From the NCBI GenBank assembly GCA_945952045.1, contig CAMFHE010000006.1:1-64000 (forward strand): 64,000 nt of DNA. The letters are read 5' to 3'. Of the stretch, positions 33,318 through 42,468 are shown piece after piece. The notes under the pieces were generated by a model. It ran no database searches. It saw only the letters and a program-made list of their open reading frames with translations, and had not been told where the DNA came from. The stretch comes from an uncultured Rhizobium sp. GTDB lineage: Bacteria; Pseudomonadota; Alphaproteobacteria; Rhizobiales; Rhizobiaceae. Position 1 is the first letter of the stretch. Every line of letters begins with the position of its first letter. The position numbers and the translations under genes are program-made.

Positions 33318-34211
33318 ATGGCTGGACTTTTCGTTGGCATCGATGGCGGGGGGACGGGGTGCCGCGTGGCGGTTGCCGATCGGCATGGCCGTGTCCTCGG
33401 GCTTGGCAAGGGCGGCGCCGCCAATATCCTCTCCGCGCCGGACGCTTCGCTGGCCAACATGCTCGACGCGACGCGTCAGGCCTTCGCCGCTGCCGGTCTC
33501 GATGCGAATGGTGTCGCCGACGCATCGGCTGTGCTCGGCCTTGCCGGCCACAATGTCGGGGATGCCGTGCATTATATCCGCGAGAAACTGCCCTTTCGTC
33601 AGGCCGCGATCGAGTCCGATGCGCTGATCGCCCTGCAGGGCGCGCTCGGCGATGACGACGGCATCGTCGGAACGCTGGGCACCGGCTCGGTCTATGTGCT
33701 GCGCCGCGCCGGCGCGATCCGTTTCGTCGGCGGCTGGGGATTTGCGGTTGGCGATCTCGGCAGCGGCGCGCGCCTCGGCCAGGCGCTGCTTCAGGAAAGC
33801 CTGCTGGCCTTCGACGGCATCTGCCCGCGCACGCCCGTCCTCGACGATATCCTGGAAGAATTCGGCAACGATCCCGGCAGCATCGTCGAATTCGGGCGCG
33901 CGGCCTCGCCAGGCGATTTCGGTCGTTATGCGCCACGCCTGTTCGATCATGCCGGCAATGGCGATGCGGCGGCGCTGCGCCTGATCGGCGGCGCGGTCGG
34001 CCAGATCTCCGCCGCGCTCGATGCATGCCTGCGCCATCTTGGCGATGACAATGGCGCCATCTGCCTGCTGGGCGGTCTTGCCCAAGCCTATCATCCTTAT
34101 CTGAGCGAGCGGCACCGTTCCCGTCTCGTCTCGCCGAAGGCGGATGCGCTGACGGGTGCGGTCGCGCTGGCGGTGCAGCGTTTCGCAATGCCGATGGGAG
34201 ATGCCGCGTGA
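33318..34211 (+). CDS. BadF/BadG/BcrA/BcrD-type ATPase, predicted N-acetylglucosamine kinase
   Basis: A 297-residue ASKHA-fold kinase. The phosphate-1 motif GIDGGGTGCRVAV is at the N-terminus, GTLGTGSVYVLRR is the phosphate-2 region, and VGGWGFAVGDLGSGARLGQ matches eukaryotic-type N-acetylglucosamine kinases. A GGTGGAGG site precedes the ATG. It would make N-acetylglucosamine-6-phosphate from the imported sugar, feeding NagA two genes downstream. The stop overlaps the GTG start of the gntR gene. Family members also include activators of dehydratases, but the context favours sugar phosphorylation. Confidence 0.87.
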   Translation: MAGLFVGIDGGGTGCRVAVADRHGRVLGLGKGGAANILSAPDASLANMLDATRQAFAAAGLDANGVADASAVLGLAGHNVGDAVHYIREKLPFRQAAIESDALIALQGALGDDDGIVGTLGTGSVYVLRRAGAIRFVGGWGFAVGDLGSGARLGQALLQESLLAFDGICPRTPVLDDILEEFGNDPGSIVEFGRAASPGDFGRYAPRLFDHAGNGDAAALRLIGGAVGQISAALDACLRHLGDDNGAICLLGGLAQAYHPYLSERHRSRLVSPKADALTGAVALAVQRFAMPMGDAA

Positions 34212-34972
34212 CTGAAGCGCTTGCCGTGTTGTTGCCGCTCGATGCCCTGCAGGCGCCCGCAACCGGGCCGCTTTACATGAAGCTGCGCGGTTTGCTGGAG
34301 GATGCGATCCGTGACGGTCGGCTCGGGCTCGGCGACGCTCTTCCCCCTGAACGCGATCTCGCCGACTATGCCGGCGTCAGCCGGGTGACGGTGCGCAAGG
34401 CGGTTGACGATCTGGTCAAGGACGGCCTGCTGACCCGCAAGCACGGGTCCGGCACTTTTGTCGCCAAGCCCGTTTCGCGCGTCCAGCAGCCCTTGTCGCA
34501 ATTGACGTCCTTCTCGGAGGACATGGCGCGGCGCGGTCTGGTGACGCGTGCCGAATGGCTGGAACGCGGCCTGTTTACCGCCTCGCCCGACGAAATGATG
34601 ATGCTGGGCCTTTCGGCCGGCGCGCCGGTCGTGCGCCTCGGGCGTCTGCGCCTTGCCAACGATATGCCGCTCGCCATCGAGCGCGCCAGCCTGTCGGCCG
34701 AGATCCTGCCTGATCCCGATGCCGTCGGCTCGTCGCTCTATGCCGCGCTCGAAAAGGCAGGCGCCCGGCCGGTGCGCGCCGTGCAGCGGCTTTCGGCCTG
34801 CAATCTGCGCAATCCCGATGCGGCGCTGCTGTCGGTGCCGGTCGGCGCGGCGGGCCTTTCGATCGAGCGGGTCTCGTATCTGAGATCCGGGCGGGTCGTG
34901 GAGTTCACCCGCTCGCTCTATCGCGGCGATGCCTATGATTTTGTGGCCGAGCTGACGCTCGCCGAGACTTGA
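34208..34972 (+). CDS. GntR/HutC family regulator (NagR-like)
   Basis: A 254-residue regulator with a winged helix (about residues 20-90, LPPERDLADYAGVSRVTVRKAVDDLVKDGLLTRK split over the recognition helix) and a UTRA domain (about 105-250). It starts with GTG overlapping the kinase stop by four bases. Together with NagA and a SIS deaminase this gives the common nag arrangement, so glucosamine-6-phosphate or N-acetylglucosamine-6-phosphate is the likely effector. It probably controls the divergent importer operon too. Confidence 0.9.
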   Translation: MTEALAVLLPLDALQAPATGPLYMKLRGLLEDAIRDGRLGLGDALPPERDLADYAGVSRVTVRKAVDDLVKDGLLTRKHGSGTFVAKPVSRVQQPLSQLTSFSEDMARRGLVTRAEWLERGLFTASPDEMMMLGLSAGAPVVRLGRLRLANDMPLAIERASLSAEILPDPDAVGSSLYAALEKAGARPVRAVQRLSACNLRNPDAALLSVPVGAAGLSIERVSYLRSGRVVEFTRSLYRGDAYDFVAELTLAET

Positions 34973-34989
34973 ACCACGGGAATGGACAG

Positions 34990-36018
34990 ATGACGATCAA
35001 TACACATATGAGCCGGGAAATTGCCGAAATTCCGCAGGCCGTCGCCCGGCTGCTGGATCAGGGCCGCGCCGGCTTCGCCGCTGCCGGTGCTGCTCTTCGC
35101 GCCAAGGATCCTGCCTTTTTCGTCACGATTGCCCGCGGCTCCTCCGACCACGCCGCGCATTTCATCAAATATGCCGTCGAATTGCAGGCGGGGCGACCGG
35201 TCGCCTCCCTCGGCCCGTCGATCGCCTCGGTCTACAAGAGCGATATGCGGTTTTCCGGCGGTGCGGCGATCGCCATCTCCCAATCCGGCCAGAGCCCCGA
35301 TATCGTCGCCATGGCGGAAGCGGCGACGCGAACCGGCGCGGTGACCATCGCGCTCACCAATACGATCGATTCGCCGATTGCGTCGGCCTGCCAGCATGCG
35401 CTCGACATCGCCGCCGGCCCGGAACTGGCGGTGGCGGCCACCAAATCCTATGTCAATTCCGTCGTCGCCGGCCTGGCGCTGCTGTCGGAATGGACCGGCG
35501 ATAGCGAGTTGGCGCGTGCCGTCGCGGCGTTGCCGGAACATCTGGAGCGCGCAGTCGCATTGGAATGGGATGAGCTGGCCATGGCGCTTGGTGGCACCGA
35601 CTCGCTTTATATGCTCGGCCGTGGCCCCGCCTTGGCGATTGCCGGCGAGGCGGCCCTGAAATTCAAGGAGACATCGGAGGTTCACGCCGAGGCCTATTCG
35701 GCGGCGGAAGTGCTGCATGGACCGGTGGCGCTGGTCAATTCCTCTTTCCCAGTCATCCTGTTTGCCGCCCGCGATGCGGCCGAGCCTTCGGTCGTCGAGG
35801 TTGCCGACAAGCTGGCGGACAAGGGCGGCCTTGTCTTTGCGACCAGCGACAAGGTCGCCAAGGCCCGTCCCCTGCCCTATGTCGAGACCGGCCACCCGCT
35901 GACCGACGCGCTATCGCTGATCGCGCCTTTCTACGTCTTCGTCGAAGCATTTTCCCGCTCGCGCGGCTTCAATCCGGATCAGCCTGCCGCCCTCAAGAAA
36001 GTGACGGAAACCCGATGA
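34990..36018 (+). CDS. SIS-domain aminosugar isomerase/deaminase (NagB-II/AgaS type)
   Basis: A 342-residue protein with two SIS domains, like the isomerase half of GlmS but without the glutaminase domain. Landmarks are IARGSSDHAAHFIKYAVEL, AISQSGQSPDIVAMA, AATKSYVNSV and GRGPALAIAGEAALKFKE. It would convert glucosamine-6-phosphate to fructose-6-phosphate and ammonia. The ATG at 34990 is preferred; a TTG at 34969 is in frame and overlaps the gntR stop, which would give translational coupling. The stop overlaps the nagA start by ATGA. Together with NagA it completes a route from N-acetylglucosamine-6-phosphate to glycolysis. Confidence 0.9.
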   Translation: MTINTHMSREIAEIPQAVARLLDQGRAGFAAAGAALRAKDPAFFVTIARGSSDHAAHFIKYAVELQAGRPVASLGPSIASVYKSDMRFSGGAAIAISQSGQSPDIVAMAEAATRTGAVTIALTNTIDSPIASACQHALDIAAGPELAVAATKSYVNSVVAGLALLSEWTGDSELARAVAALPEHLERAVALEWDELAMALGGTDSLYMLGRGPALAIAGEAALKFKETSEVHAEAYSAAEVLHGPVALVNSSFPVILFAARDAAEPSVVEVADKLADKGGLVFATSDKVAKARPLPYVETGHPLTDALSLIAPFYVFVEAFSRSRGFNPDQPAALKKVTETR

Positions 36019-37169
36019 CCTCAAAGGCGATCATTGCCCGTCGGTTGTTTGACGGCGAAGAATGGCATCGCGATCATGCCGTGCTGTTTTCGAACGGGAT
36101 CATCACGGAATTACGCCCGGCATCGCAATTGCCCGTCGATGCAGAGGTGGTCGCGACGGTCGATCTCCTCGCGCCCGGTTTCATCGACCTGCAGGTGAAT
36201 GGCGGCGGCGGCGTTCTTCTGAACGACGGCCCCTCCGTCGATGCCATCTCCCGCATCTGCGCGGCGCATGCCCGTTTCGGCACAACCGGCCTTTTGCCGA
36301 CATTGATCACCGATACGCCTGCCATCACCAAGGCAACTCTGGAAGCGGGCCGGGCGGCGGTCGCGGCAAAGGTGCCGGGCTTCATCGGCCTGCATCTGGA
36401 AGGCCCGCATCTATCGGTGGCGCGCAAGGGCGCGCACGATCCGAACCTCATCCGCCCGATGCGGCAGCCGGATCTCGACCTGATGCTTGCCCATGCCGGA
36501 GAATTCGAGACGCTGCTGACCACGGTAGCGCCCGAGAACGCCACCCGCGAGCAGGTCAGAGCCTTGAGCGATGCCGGCGTCGTCGTCAGCCTCGGCCATA
36601 GCGATACGACCTATGCGGTGGCGGTGGATTATGCACGTTCCGGTGCGCGCATGGTCACGCATCTGTTCAACGCCATGAGCCCTTTCGGCCATCGCGAACC
36701 CGGCGTCGTCGGCGCGGCGCTGGATGATGGCGCCCTGTATGCCGGCCTGATTGCCGACGGTTTCCACGTCGCCATCGCCTCAATGGCGGTTGCGTTGCGC
36801 GCCAAGGCCGGTCCGGCGCGCATCTTCCTGGTGACCGACGCCATGTCGACCATCGGCACCAACCTTGACGGGTTTACCCTGAACGGCCGGCAGATTCACC
36901 GCAGGGACGGTCGCCTGACCCTTGAAGACGGCACGCTGGCCGGCGCCGATATCGACATGCTGTCTTCCGTCCGCTTCGTGCATGAACGCATCGGCCTGCC
37001 GCTGGAGGAAGCCCTGCGCATGGCAAGCCTTTATCCGGCGCAGGCGATCGGCGCCACCCATCGCCGCGGAGCGCTGAAACCCGGTCTCGTCGCCGATTTC
37101 GTGGCATTGACCGAGGCGCTCGACATGGAGAGCACCTGGATCGGTGGCAACACGGTGTTTGCCGCATAA
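36015..37169 (+). CDS. nagA: N-acetylglucosamine-6-phosphate deacetylase
   Basis: A 384-residue amidohydrolase. The metal and catalytic residues are at positions that nearly match E. coli NagA: Glu129 (HLEGPH), His195 (SLGHSDTTY), His216 (THLFNAMSP) and catalytic Asp275 (LVTDAMS). It hydrolyses N-acetylglucosamine-6-phosphate to glucosamine-6-phosphate and acetate in the cytoplasm. The start overlaps the SIS gene stop by four bases. The product is the substrate of the SIS enzyme encoded just upstream. It is the last gene of the plus-strand arm of the amino-sugar locus. Confidence 0.95.
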   Translation: MTSKAIIARRLFDGEEWHRDHAVLFSNGIITELRPASQLPVDAEVVATVDLLAPGFIDLQVNGGGGVLLNDGPSVDAISRICAAHARFGTTGLLPTLITDTPAITKATLEAGRAAVAAKVPGFIGLHLEGPHLSVARKGAHDPNLIRPMRQPDLDLMLAHAGEFETLLTTVAPENATREQVRALSDAGVVVSLGHSDTTYAVAVDYARSGARMVTHLFNAMSPFGHREPGVVGAALDDGALYAGLIADGFHVAIASMAVALRAKAGPARIFLVTDAMSTIGTNLDGFTLNGRQIHRRDGRLTLEDGTLAGADIDMLSSVRFVHERIGLPLEEALRMASLYPAQAIGATHRRGALKPGLVADFVALTEALDMESTWIGGNTVFAA

Positions 37170-37306
37170 GCTTCGAAAAAAGCGATGCGCGTCGCGCAAA
37201 ACCAGTGAACGGTGCCGCATGGCGGCCTGTTGCGGCTTTCCTTCCGCTTTCCGAACGGCAATGATCTCCCGCAAGGATCATTCCGCCGGAGCGGCAGGGT
37301 AGCGCC

Positions 37307-38314
37307 ATGAGCGAATTGAAAAATCTTCTGACCGATGTTGCTGGGGTTTCGGTTGGCCATGCCACCGATCTGGCGCTTGGCTCCGGCGTCACGGCCATCG
37401 TCTTCGATGCGCCGGCGACCGCTTCCGGCAGCGTTCTCGGCGGGGCGCCGGGTGGGCGCGACACCGATCTGCTGGACCCCTCGCGCACCGTTTCCCAGGT
37501 CGATGCCTTCGTGCTCTCCGGCGGCTCCGCCTTCGGGTTGGATGCGGCGGGCGGCGTGCAGGCCGGTTTGCGGCAGGCGGGGCGCGGCTTTCGCGTCGGC
37601 AGCGTCCTCGTTCCCATCGTGCCGCAGGCGATCCTGATGGATCTGTTGAATGGCGGCAACAAGGATTGGGGCTTGCATTCCCCATACCGCGATCTCGGCT
37701 ACGCCGCCTTCGAGGCGGCGAGCGGCGGTCCTTTCGCGCTTGGCACGGTCGGCGCCGGCACGGGCGCGACGACGGCCAATCTCAAGGGCGGCCTCGGCTC
37801 GGCCAGCCAGCGCACATCGCGCGGCGCGGTGATTTCGGCAATTGCCGCCGTCAACGCCATGGGCTCGGCCGTGGTCGGCGACGGCCCGCATTTCTGGGCC
37901 GTTCCCTTCGAGCAGGGCGCGGAATTCGGCGGCCTTGGCCTGCCCGCTTCTTTCGATACCGGCATGCACATCAAGGGTGTGAAGACAACGGCGACAACCA
38001 TTGCCGTGATCGTTACGGATGCGACGCTGACCAAGGCGGAGGCACATCGCTTGTCGATAGCAGCCCATGACGGGTTGGCGCGGGCGCTGTCCTCCGCCCA
38101 TCTGCCGCTTGATGGCGATACCGTCTTCGCCGCTTCGACGGCGCGGCAGCCACTGGCGGGGTCGGAAGAATTCATGGAACTCTGCCACCTTGCCGGCCAG
38201 GTCATGGCCCGCGCCATTGCCCGCGGCGTTTATGAAGCCACCGCCCTGCCCTATCCGGGCGCACAGCCTGCTTGGCGAGACCGATTTGCCGCAAGCCATG
38301 CCTTTGACTATTGA
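37307..38314 (+). CDS. P1 family (DmpA/S58) aminopeptidase-like protein
   Basis: A 335-residue Ntn-type hydrolase of the P1 family (L-aminopeptidase/D-esterase DmpA, beta-peptidyl aminopeptidase, NylC). Landmarks are GGAPGGRDTDLLDP, FVLSGGSAFGLDAAGGV, GTVGAGTGATTANLKGG and HDGLARA. Members are made as a precursor and cut themselves to free a Ser or Thr nucleophile. The matching segment here reads TTATTIAVIVTDA; in relatives I recall, the residue before the nucleophilic Thr is often Asn, whereas here it is Ala. No signal peptide is evident. It precedes a peptide-type ABC importer by 57 bases, so it may trim imported peptides or amides. Confidence 0.85.
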   Translation: MSELKNLLTDVAGVSVGHATDLALGSGVTAIVFDAPATASGSVLGGAPGGRDTDLLDPSRTVSQVDAFVLSGGSAFGLDAAGGVQAGLRQAGRGFRVGSVLVPIVPQAILMDLLNGGNKDWGLHSPYRDLGYAAFEAASGGPFALGTVGAGTGATTANLKGGLGSASQRTSRGAVISAIAAVNAMGSAVVGDGPHFWAVPFEQGAEFGGLGLPASFDTGMHIKGVKTTATTIAVIVTDATLTKAEAHRLSIAAHDGLARALSSAHLPLDGDTVFAASTARQPLAGSEEFMELCHLAGQVMARAIARGVYEATALPYPGAQPAWRDRFAASHAFDY

Positions 38315-38371
38315 AAGACGCGGCAATCGATGAAACAGATTGGTGCAGTGCGAAGGGTGGAGCGCGTATCG

Positions 38372-39865
38372 ATGAAAGTTCTGGGTCTGGTCTTATCTCT
38401 GGCTTTGGCCGTATCCTGCCTGGCAATGCCGGCAGCGGCCGCGCCACGCACGGATATCGTGCTCGGCATGGGCATCGAGCCCGCCGGTCTCGACCCGACC
38501 ATCGCCGCCCCTGTCGCCATCGGCCAGGTCACCTGGCAGAATGTCTTCGAGGGCCTCGTCACCATCGATCGCGACGGAAAAATCCGCCCGCAACTGGCCG
38601 AAAGCTGGGAAATCGCGCCCGACGGTCTGACCTATACCTTCAAGCTGCGCCAAGGCGTCAGCTTCCATGACGGCTCCGCCTTCGATTCCGGCGTCGCCAA
38701 GGCCGCGCTCGACCGGGCGCGCGGCGCGCAATCGGTCAATCCGCAAAAGCGCTTCTTCGAGGCCGTTGCTTCCATCGATACGCCCGATCCGCAGACGCTG
38801 GTACTGCATCTGAGCCGCCCCGCCGGCAGCCTGCTCTATTGGCTCGGCTGGCCCTCCTCCGTCATCGTCCACCCGAAAACCGTCGACAGCAACAAGACCG
38901 ATCCGGTCGGCACCGGCCCCTTTGTCTTCGACCGCTGGGTGAAGGGCGATCGCGTCGAGCTGAAGCGTAACCCGAATTACTGGGACAAAAGCGCTAACAT
39001 AACCCTCGACAAGGCCGTCTTCCGGTTCATCGCCGATCCGCAGGCACAGTCGGCGGCGCTGGTATCAGGCGATGTCGATGCCTTCCCGGAATTCGGCGCG
39101 CCGGAACTGATGAGTTCCTTCGAAAGCGACGAGCGCCTGACCACCGCCATCGGCAACACCGAGTTGAAGGTGGTCGCCGGCATGAACAACGCGCAAAAAC
39201 CCTTTTCCGACAAGCGGGTGCGCGAGGCCTTGATGCGGGCGCTGGACCGCACGACGATCATCGACGGCGCCTGGTCGGCGCTGGGGACGCCGATTGGCAG
39301 CCACTACACGCCCAACGACCGCGCCTATGTCGACCTGACGAACGTCTATCCCTACGATCCCGAGAAGGCCAAGGCGCTGCTGAAGGAGGCCGGCTATGGC
39401 GATGGCCTGAGCTTCACCATCAAGGTGCCGCAGATGTCCTATGCGACGCGCACCGCCGAGATCATGCAGACCATGTTCGCCGATGTCGGCGTCAAGCTCA
39501 CCATCGAGCCGACCGAATTTCCGGCGAAATGGGTGCAGGACGTTTTCAAGAACAGCAATTACGATATGACCATCGTCGCCCATGCCGAGGCGATGGACAT
39601 CGATATCTATGCCCGCGATCCCTATTACTTCAACTATCGCAACCCGACCTTCGACGCCGTGATGGCCAAGGTCGAGGCAACCGCCGATCCGGCCGAGCAG
39701 GACAAGCTTTATGCCGAGGCGCAGAAAATCCTCGCCGAGGACGTGCCGGCGCTGTTCCTGTTCGTGATGCCGAAGCTCGGCGTCTGGGATCGCAAGCTGA
39801 AGGGTCTCTGGGTCAACGAACCTATCCCTTCCAACGTGCTGAGCGAGGTGCATTGGCAGGAATGA
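38372..39865 (+). CDS. ABC peptide-type substrate-binding protein (family 5)
   Basis: A 497-residue periplasmic binding protein of the DppA type. The ATG at 38372 gives a textbook signal peptide (MKVLGLVLSLALAVSC to AAAAP) and has GGTGGAG upstream; an in-frame ATG at 38330 would add 14 residues. Family landmarks are LAESWEIAPDGLTYTFKLRQGV, GTGPFVFDRWVKGDRVELKRNPNYWD and the C-terminal VNEPIPSNVLSEVHW. It is the first transporter gene of a five-gene import operon and is followed by the DppB-type permease after 16 bases. The ligand is unknown; neighbours suggest peptides or modified amino acids. Confidence 0.9.
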   Translation: MKVLGLVLSLALAVSCLAMPAAAAPRTDIVLGMGIEPAGLDPTIAAPVAIGQVTWQNVFEGLVTIDRDGKIRPQLAESWEIAPDGLTYTFKLRQGVSFHDGSAFDSGVAKAALDRARGAQSVNPQKRFFEAVASIDTPDPQTLVLHLSRPAGSLLYWLGWPSSVIVHPKTVDSNKTDPVGTGPFVFDRWVKGDRVELKRNPNYWDKSANITLDKAVFRFIADPQAQSAALVSGDVDAFPEFGAPELMSSFESDERLTTAIGNTELKVVAGMNNAQKPFSDKRVREALMRALDRTTIIDGAWSALGTPIGSHYTPNDRAYVDLTNVYPYDPEKAKALLKEAGYGDGLSFTIKVPQMSYATRTAEIMQTMFADVGVKLTIEPTEFPAKWVQDVFKNSNYDMTIVAHAEAMDIDIYARDPYYFNYRNPTFDAVMAKVEATADPAEQDKLYAEAQKILAEDVPALFLFVMPKLGVWDRKLKGLWVNEPIPSNVLSEVHWQE

Positions 39866-39881
39866 CGGACGGGCCAAGGTC

Positions 39882-40832
39882 ATGATCGGGCTAGTGCTGC
39901 GCCGTCTCGCCGGCCTTGTCCTGACGCTTGTCGCCGTCTCGGCGCTGATTTTTGCGGTGATGAATGTCCTGCCCGGCGATGCCGCCGCCATCATGCTCGG
40001 CACCTCCGCCAGCGAGGATACGCTGGCCGCGCTGCGCAGCGAGCTTGGTCTCGACCAGCCCATTCTCTGGCGTTACCTCGAATGGATTGCCGGCGCGCTG
40101 CATGGGGATTTCGGCCGCTCCTATACCTATGGGGTACCGGTGTCCGAGCTGATCGGCGAGCGCCTGTCGCTGACCCTGCCGCTGGCGGGTCTCGCGCTGG
40201 TTCTTTCGGTGCTGATTTCGGTGCCGCTTGGCGTTGCCGCTGCCGCGCGACGGCGCGGGATCGTCGATAGCCTTGCCGCGATCTTTGCCCAGATGAGCGT
40301 CGCCATGCCGGCATTCTGGGTGGCGATCCTGCTGATCATCCTGTTTTCGGTGCAGGGCGGCTGGTTTCCATCAGGCGGTTTTCCGGGCTGGCAGGCTGGC
40401 GTCTGGCCGGCGCTCAAAGCACTGATCCTGCCCTCGGTGGCGCTGGCCTTGCCGCAGGCTGGCGTGCTGACGCGGGTGACGCGTGGCGCGGTGCTGGATG
40501 TGATGCATGAGGATTTCGCCCGCACGGCGCGGGCCAAGGGCATCAGCCGGCGGGTGACGCTGTGGCGGCATGTGCTGCCGAATGCGGCCGGCCCCATCGT
40601 CACCGTGCTCGGCCTGCAATTCACCTTCCTGGTTGCGGGCGCGGTGCTGATCGAGAACGTCTTCAACCTGCCGGGGCTCGGGCGGCTTGCCTACCAAGCG
40701 CTGATGCAGCGCGATATCGTCGTCATGCAGGCGGTGGTGCTGCTGCTCTCCGGCCTCGTTATCGTCGTGAATTTCCTCGTCGATCTCCTCCAGATGCGGC
40801 TCGATCCGCGCTTGCGCGCGACCTCGGCATGA
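39882..40832 (+). CDS. ABC peptide-type permease (DppB-like)
   Basis: A 316-residue inner-membrane permease with six segments. It has the characteristic N-terminal RRLAGLVLTLVAVSALIFAVMNVLPGD and the internal QPILWRYLEWIAGALHGDFGRSYTYGVPVSELIGERL, split here over the first periplasmic loop. The ATPase-docking region is DFARTARAKGISRRVTLWRHVLPNA, and ENVFNLPGLGRLAYQAL closes the family pattern. The stop overlaps the DppC-like start by four bases. Confidence 0.92.
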   Translation: MIGLVLRRLAGLVLTLVAVSALIFAVMNVLPGDAAAIMLGTSASEDTLAALRSELGLDQPILWRYLEWIAGALHGDFGRSYTYGVPVSELIGERLSLTLPLAGLALVLSVLISVPLGVAAAARRRGIVDSLAAIFAQMSVAMPAFWVAILLIILFSVQGGWFPSGGFPGWQAGVWPALKALILPSVALALPQAGVLTRVTRGAVLDVMHEDFARTARAKGISRRVTLWRHVLPNAAGPIVTVLGLQFTFLVAGAVLIENVFNLPGLGRLAYQALMQRDIVVMQAVVLLLSGLVIVVNFLVDLLQMRLDPRLRATSA

Positions 40833-41662
40833 GTATACCGACCCGCAAGCGCCCGCTCGGCCTGATCGTTGGCCTTGCCCTGATCGGCCTGCTGTTTGCC
40901 GTGGCGGTGCTGTCGCTGGTGTGGACGCCGGCCTCGCCGACGAAGATGCAGATACTGCTGAAGCTGAAACCGCCGCTGGTGGCTGGTCTGCTCGGCACGG
41001 ATCAATATGGCCGCGACATCGCCTCGCTGTTGATGGTCGGGGCGTGGAATTCGCTGTCCATAGCCTTTCTCTCCGTGCTGATCGGTTCCGGTATCGGCAC
41101 GGCGCTGGGTCTTGCCTGCGCTATCCGCCGTGAGGGAGTTTTTGCTACGCTGGTGCTGCGCGGCTGCGATGTTCTCTTCGCCATTCCGCCGATTCTCTCG
41201 GCGATGATGCTCGGCGCCTTCATCGGCCCCGGCCGGTTCACGGCGATCATTGCGATTGCCGTCTTCATGATCCCGGTCTTCACCCGCATCGCCTTTGCCG
41301 CCGCCAGCCGCATCTGGGCGCGCGATTACGTCATGGCGGCCCGCGCCTGCGGCAAGGGCGCGGCGCGCATCAGCATCGAGCATGTCGCCCCGAATATCGC
41401 CACGCCTATCCTCGTGCAGGTGACGATCCAGCTCGGCCTCGCCATCCTCACCGAGGCGGGCCTGAGTTTCCTCGGTCTCGGCCTGCCGCCGCCGGCCCCG
41501 ACCTGGGGGCGGATGCTGGCGGAAGCGCAAACCTTCCTGAGGCCTGCTCCCTGGCTGTCGCTGCTGCCCGGCCTCGCCATCGCCGTCTCCGTCCTCGGCT
41601 TCAACCTGATCGGCGACGGGCTTCGCGATCTGCTGGACCCGAAAGCGGAGGCGGGCCGATGA
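40829..41662 (+). CDS. ABC peptide-type permease (DppC-like)
   Basis: A 277-residue inner-membrane permease. The ATG at 40829 overlaps the previous stop; the protein begins MSIPTRKRPLGLIVG. Family landmarks are LGTDQYGRDIASLLMVGAWNSLSIAF, the docking loop ARDYVMAARACGKGAARISIEHVAPN and EAGLSFLGLGLPPPAPTWGRML. It forms the membrane channel with the DppB-like subunit. The stop overlaps the first ATPase gene by four bases. Confidence 0.92.
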   Translation: MSIPTRKRPLGLIVGLALIGLLFAVAVLSLVWTPASPTKMQILLKLKPPLVAGLLGTDQYGRDIASLLMVGAWNSLSIAFLSVLIGSGIGTALGLACAIRREGVFATLVLRGCDVLFAIPPILSAMMLGAFIGPGRFTAIIAIAVFMIPVFTRIAFAAASRIWARDYVMAARACGKGAARISIEHVAPNIATPILVQVTIQLGLAILTEAGLSFLGLGLPPPAPTWGRMLAEAQTFLRPAPWLSLLPGLAIAVSVLGFNLIGDGLRDLLDPKAEAGR

Positions 41663-42468
41663 CGCCGCCGCTCGTCCGCGTCGAGGGTCTGCGCATCGAG
41701 ACGGCCGCCAGCCGGCCGATCCTGCGCGATTTGAGCTTTGCGCTTGAGGCTGGCGAAACCCTTGGAATTGCCGGCGAATCCGGTTCCGGCAAGACGATGA
41801 CGGCGCTGGCGATGATGGGCCTGTTGCCGGCTGGCCTGAAAACCGCCGGGCGGATCGTCTTCGAAGGCGATCCCCTGCCCGAACCCGACGATCCGGCCTG
41901 GGACGAGATTCGTGGCCGCCGCATCGGCATGGTGTTTCAGGAGCCGCTGACGGCGCTCAATCCGGCCATGTCGATTGCCGATCAGGTTGCCGAGGGCATC
42001 GTCCGGCATCGCGGCATCGGTTGGCAGCAGGGACGCGCCGAGGCGGTTACCCTGCTCGACCGGGTGCGTATCCCGCACGCCGCCGAGCGGGCGCAAAACT
42101 ATCCGCATGAATTGTCCGGCGGCCAGCGCCAGCGTGTCGGAATTGCGATTGCCATTGCTCTGCGCCCTTCCCTGCTGATTGCCGACGAGCCGACAACGGC
42201 GCTGGATGTCACCGTGCAGCGCGATATCCTCGATCTGTTGGCGGAACTGGTGCGTGAGGAGAAGATGGCACTGATGCTGATCAGCCATAATCCTGGCGTG
42301 CTCGCCTATGCCACCGAAAACCTGCTGGTGCTGCGCCATGGCGAATGCGTCGAAAGCGGAGTGACGCGGCAGGTGCTGACCGCGCCTGCCCATCCCTATA
42401 CGCGCGGCCTGCTGGAGGCGATCCCGCGCGGCAGCCATCGCCAGCGCCGCCTGCGTATGGAGGGATGA
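41659..42468 (+). CDS. ABC peptide-type ATP-binding protein (DppD-like), short form
   Basis: A 269-residue ATPase. Walker A GESGSGKT lies near residue 38, Q-loop MVFQEPLTALNP, signature [12 protein letters not shown], and Walker B LLIADEPTTALD are intact. The switch region reads LMLISHNPGV instead of the usual ISHDLGV, so the residue after the switch His is Asn. The chain is about 50-60 residues shorter than typical DppD and lacks the Cys-rich C-terminal extension, although HPYTRGLLEA is present. It overlaps the DppF-like gene by four bases. Confidence 0.9.
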   Translation: MTPPLVRVEGLRIETAASRPILRDLSFALEAGETLGIAGESGSGKTMTALAMMGLLPAGLKTAGRIVFEGDPLPEPDDPAWDEIRGRRIGMVFQEPLTALNPAMSIADQVAEGIVRHRGIGWQQGRAEAVTLLDRVRIPHAAERAQNYPHELSGGQRQRVGIAIAIALRPSLLIADEPTTALDVTVQRDILDLLAELVREEKMALMLISHNPGVLAYATENLLVLRHGECVESGVTRQVLTAPAHPYTRGLLEAIPRGSHRQRRLRMEG

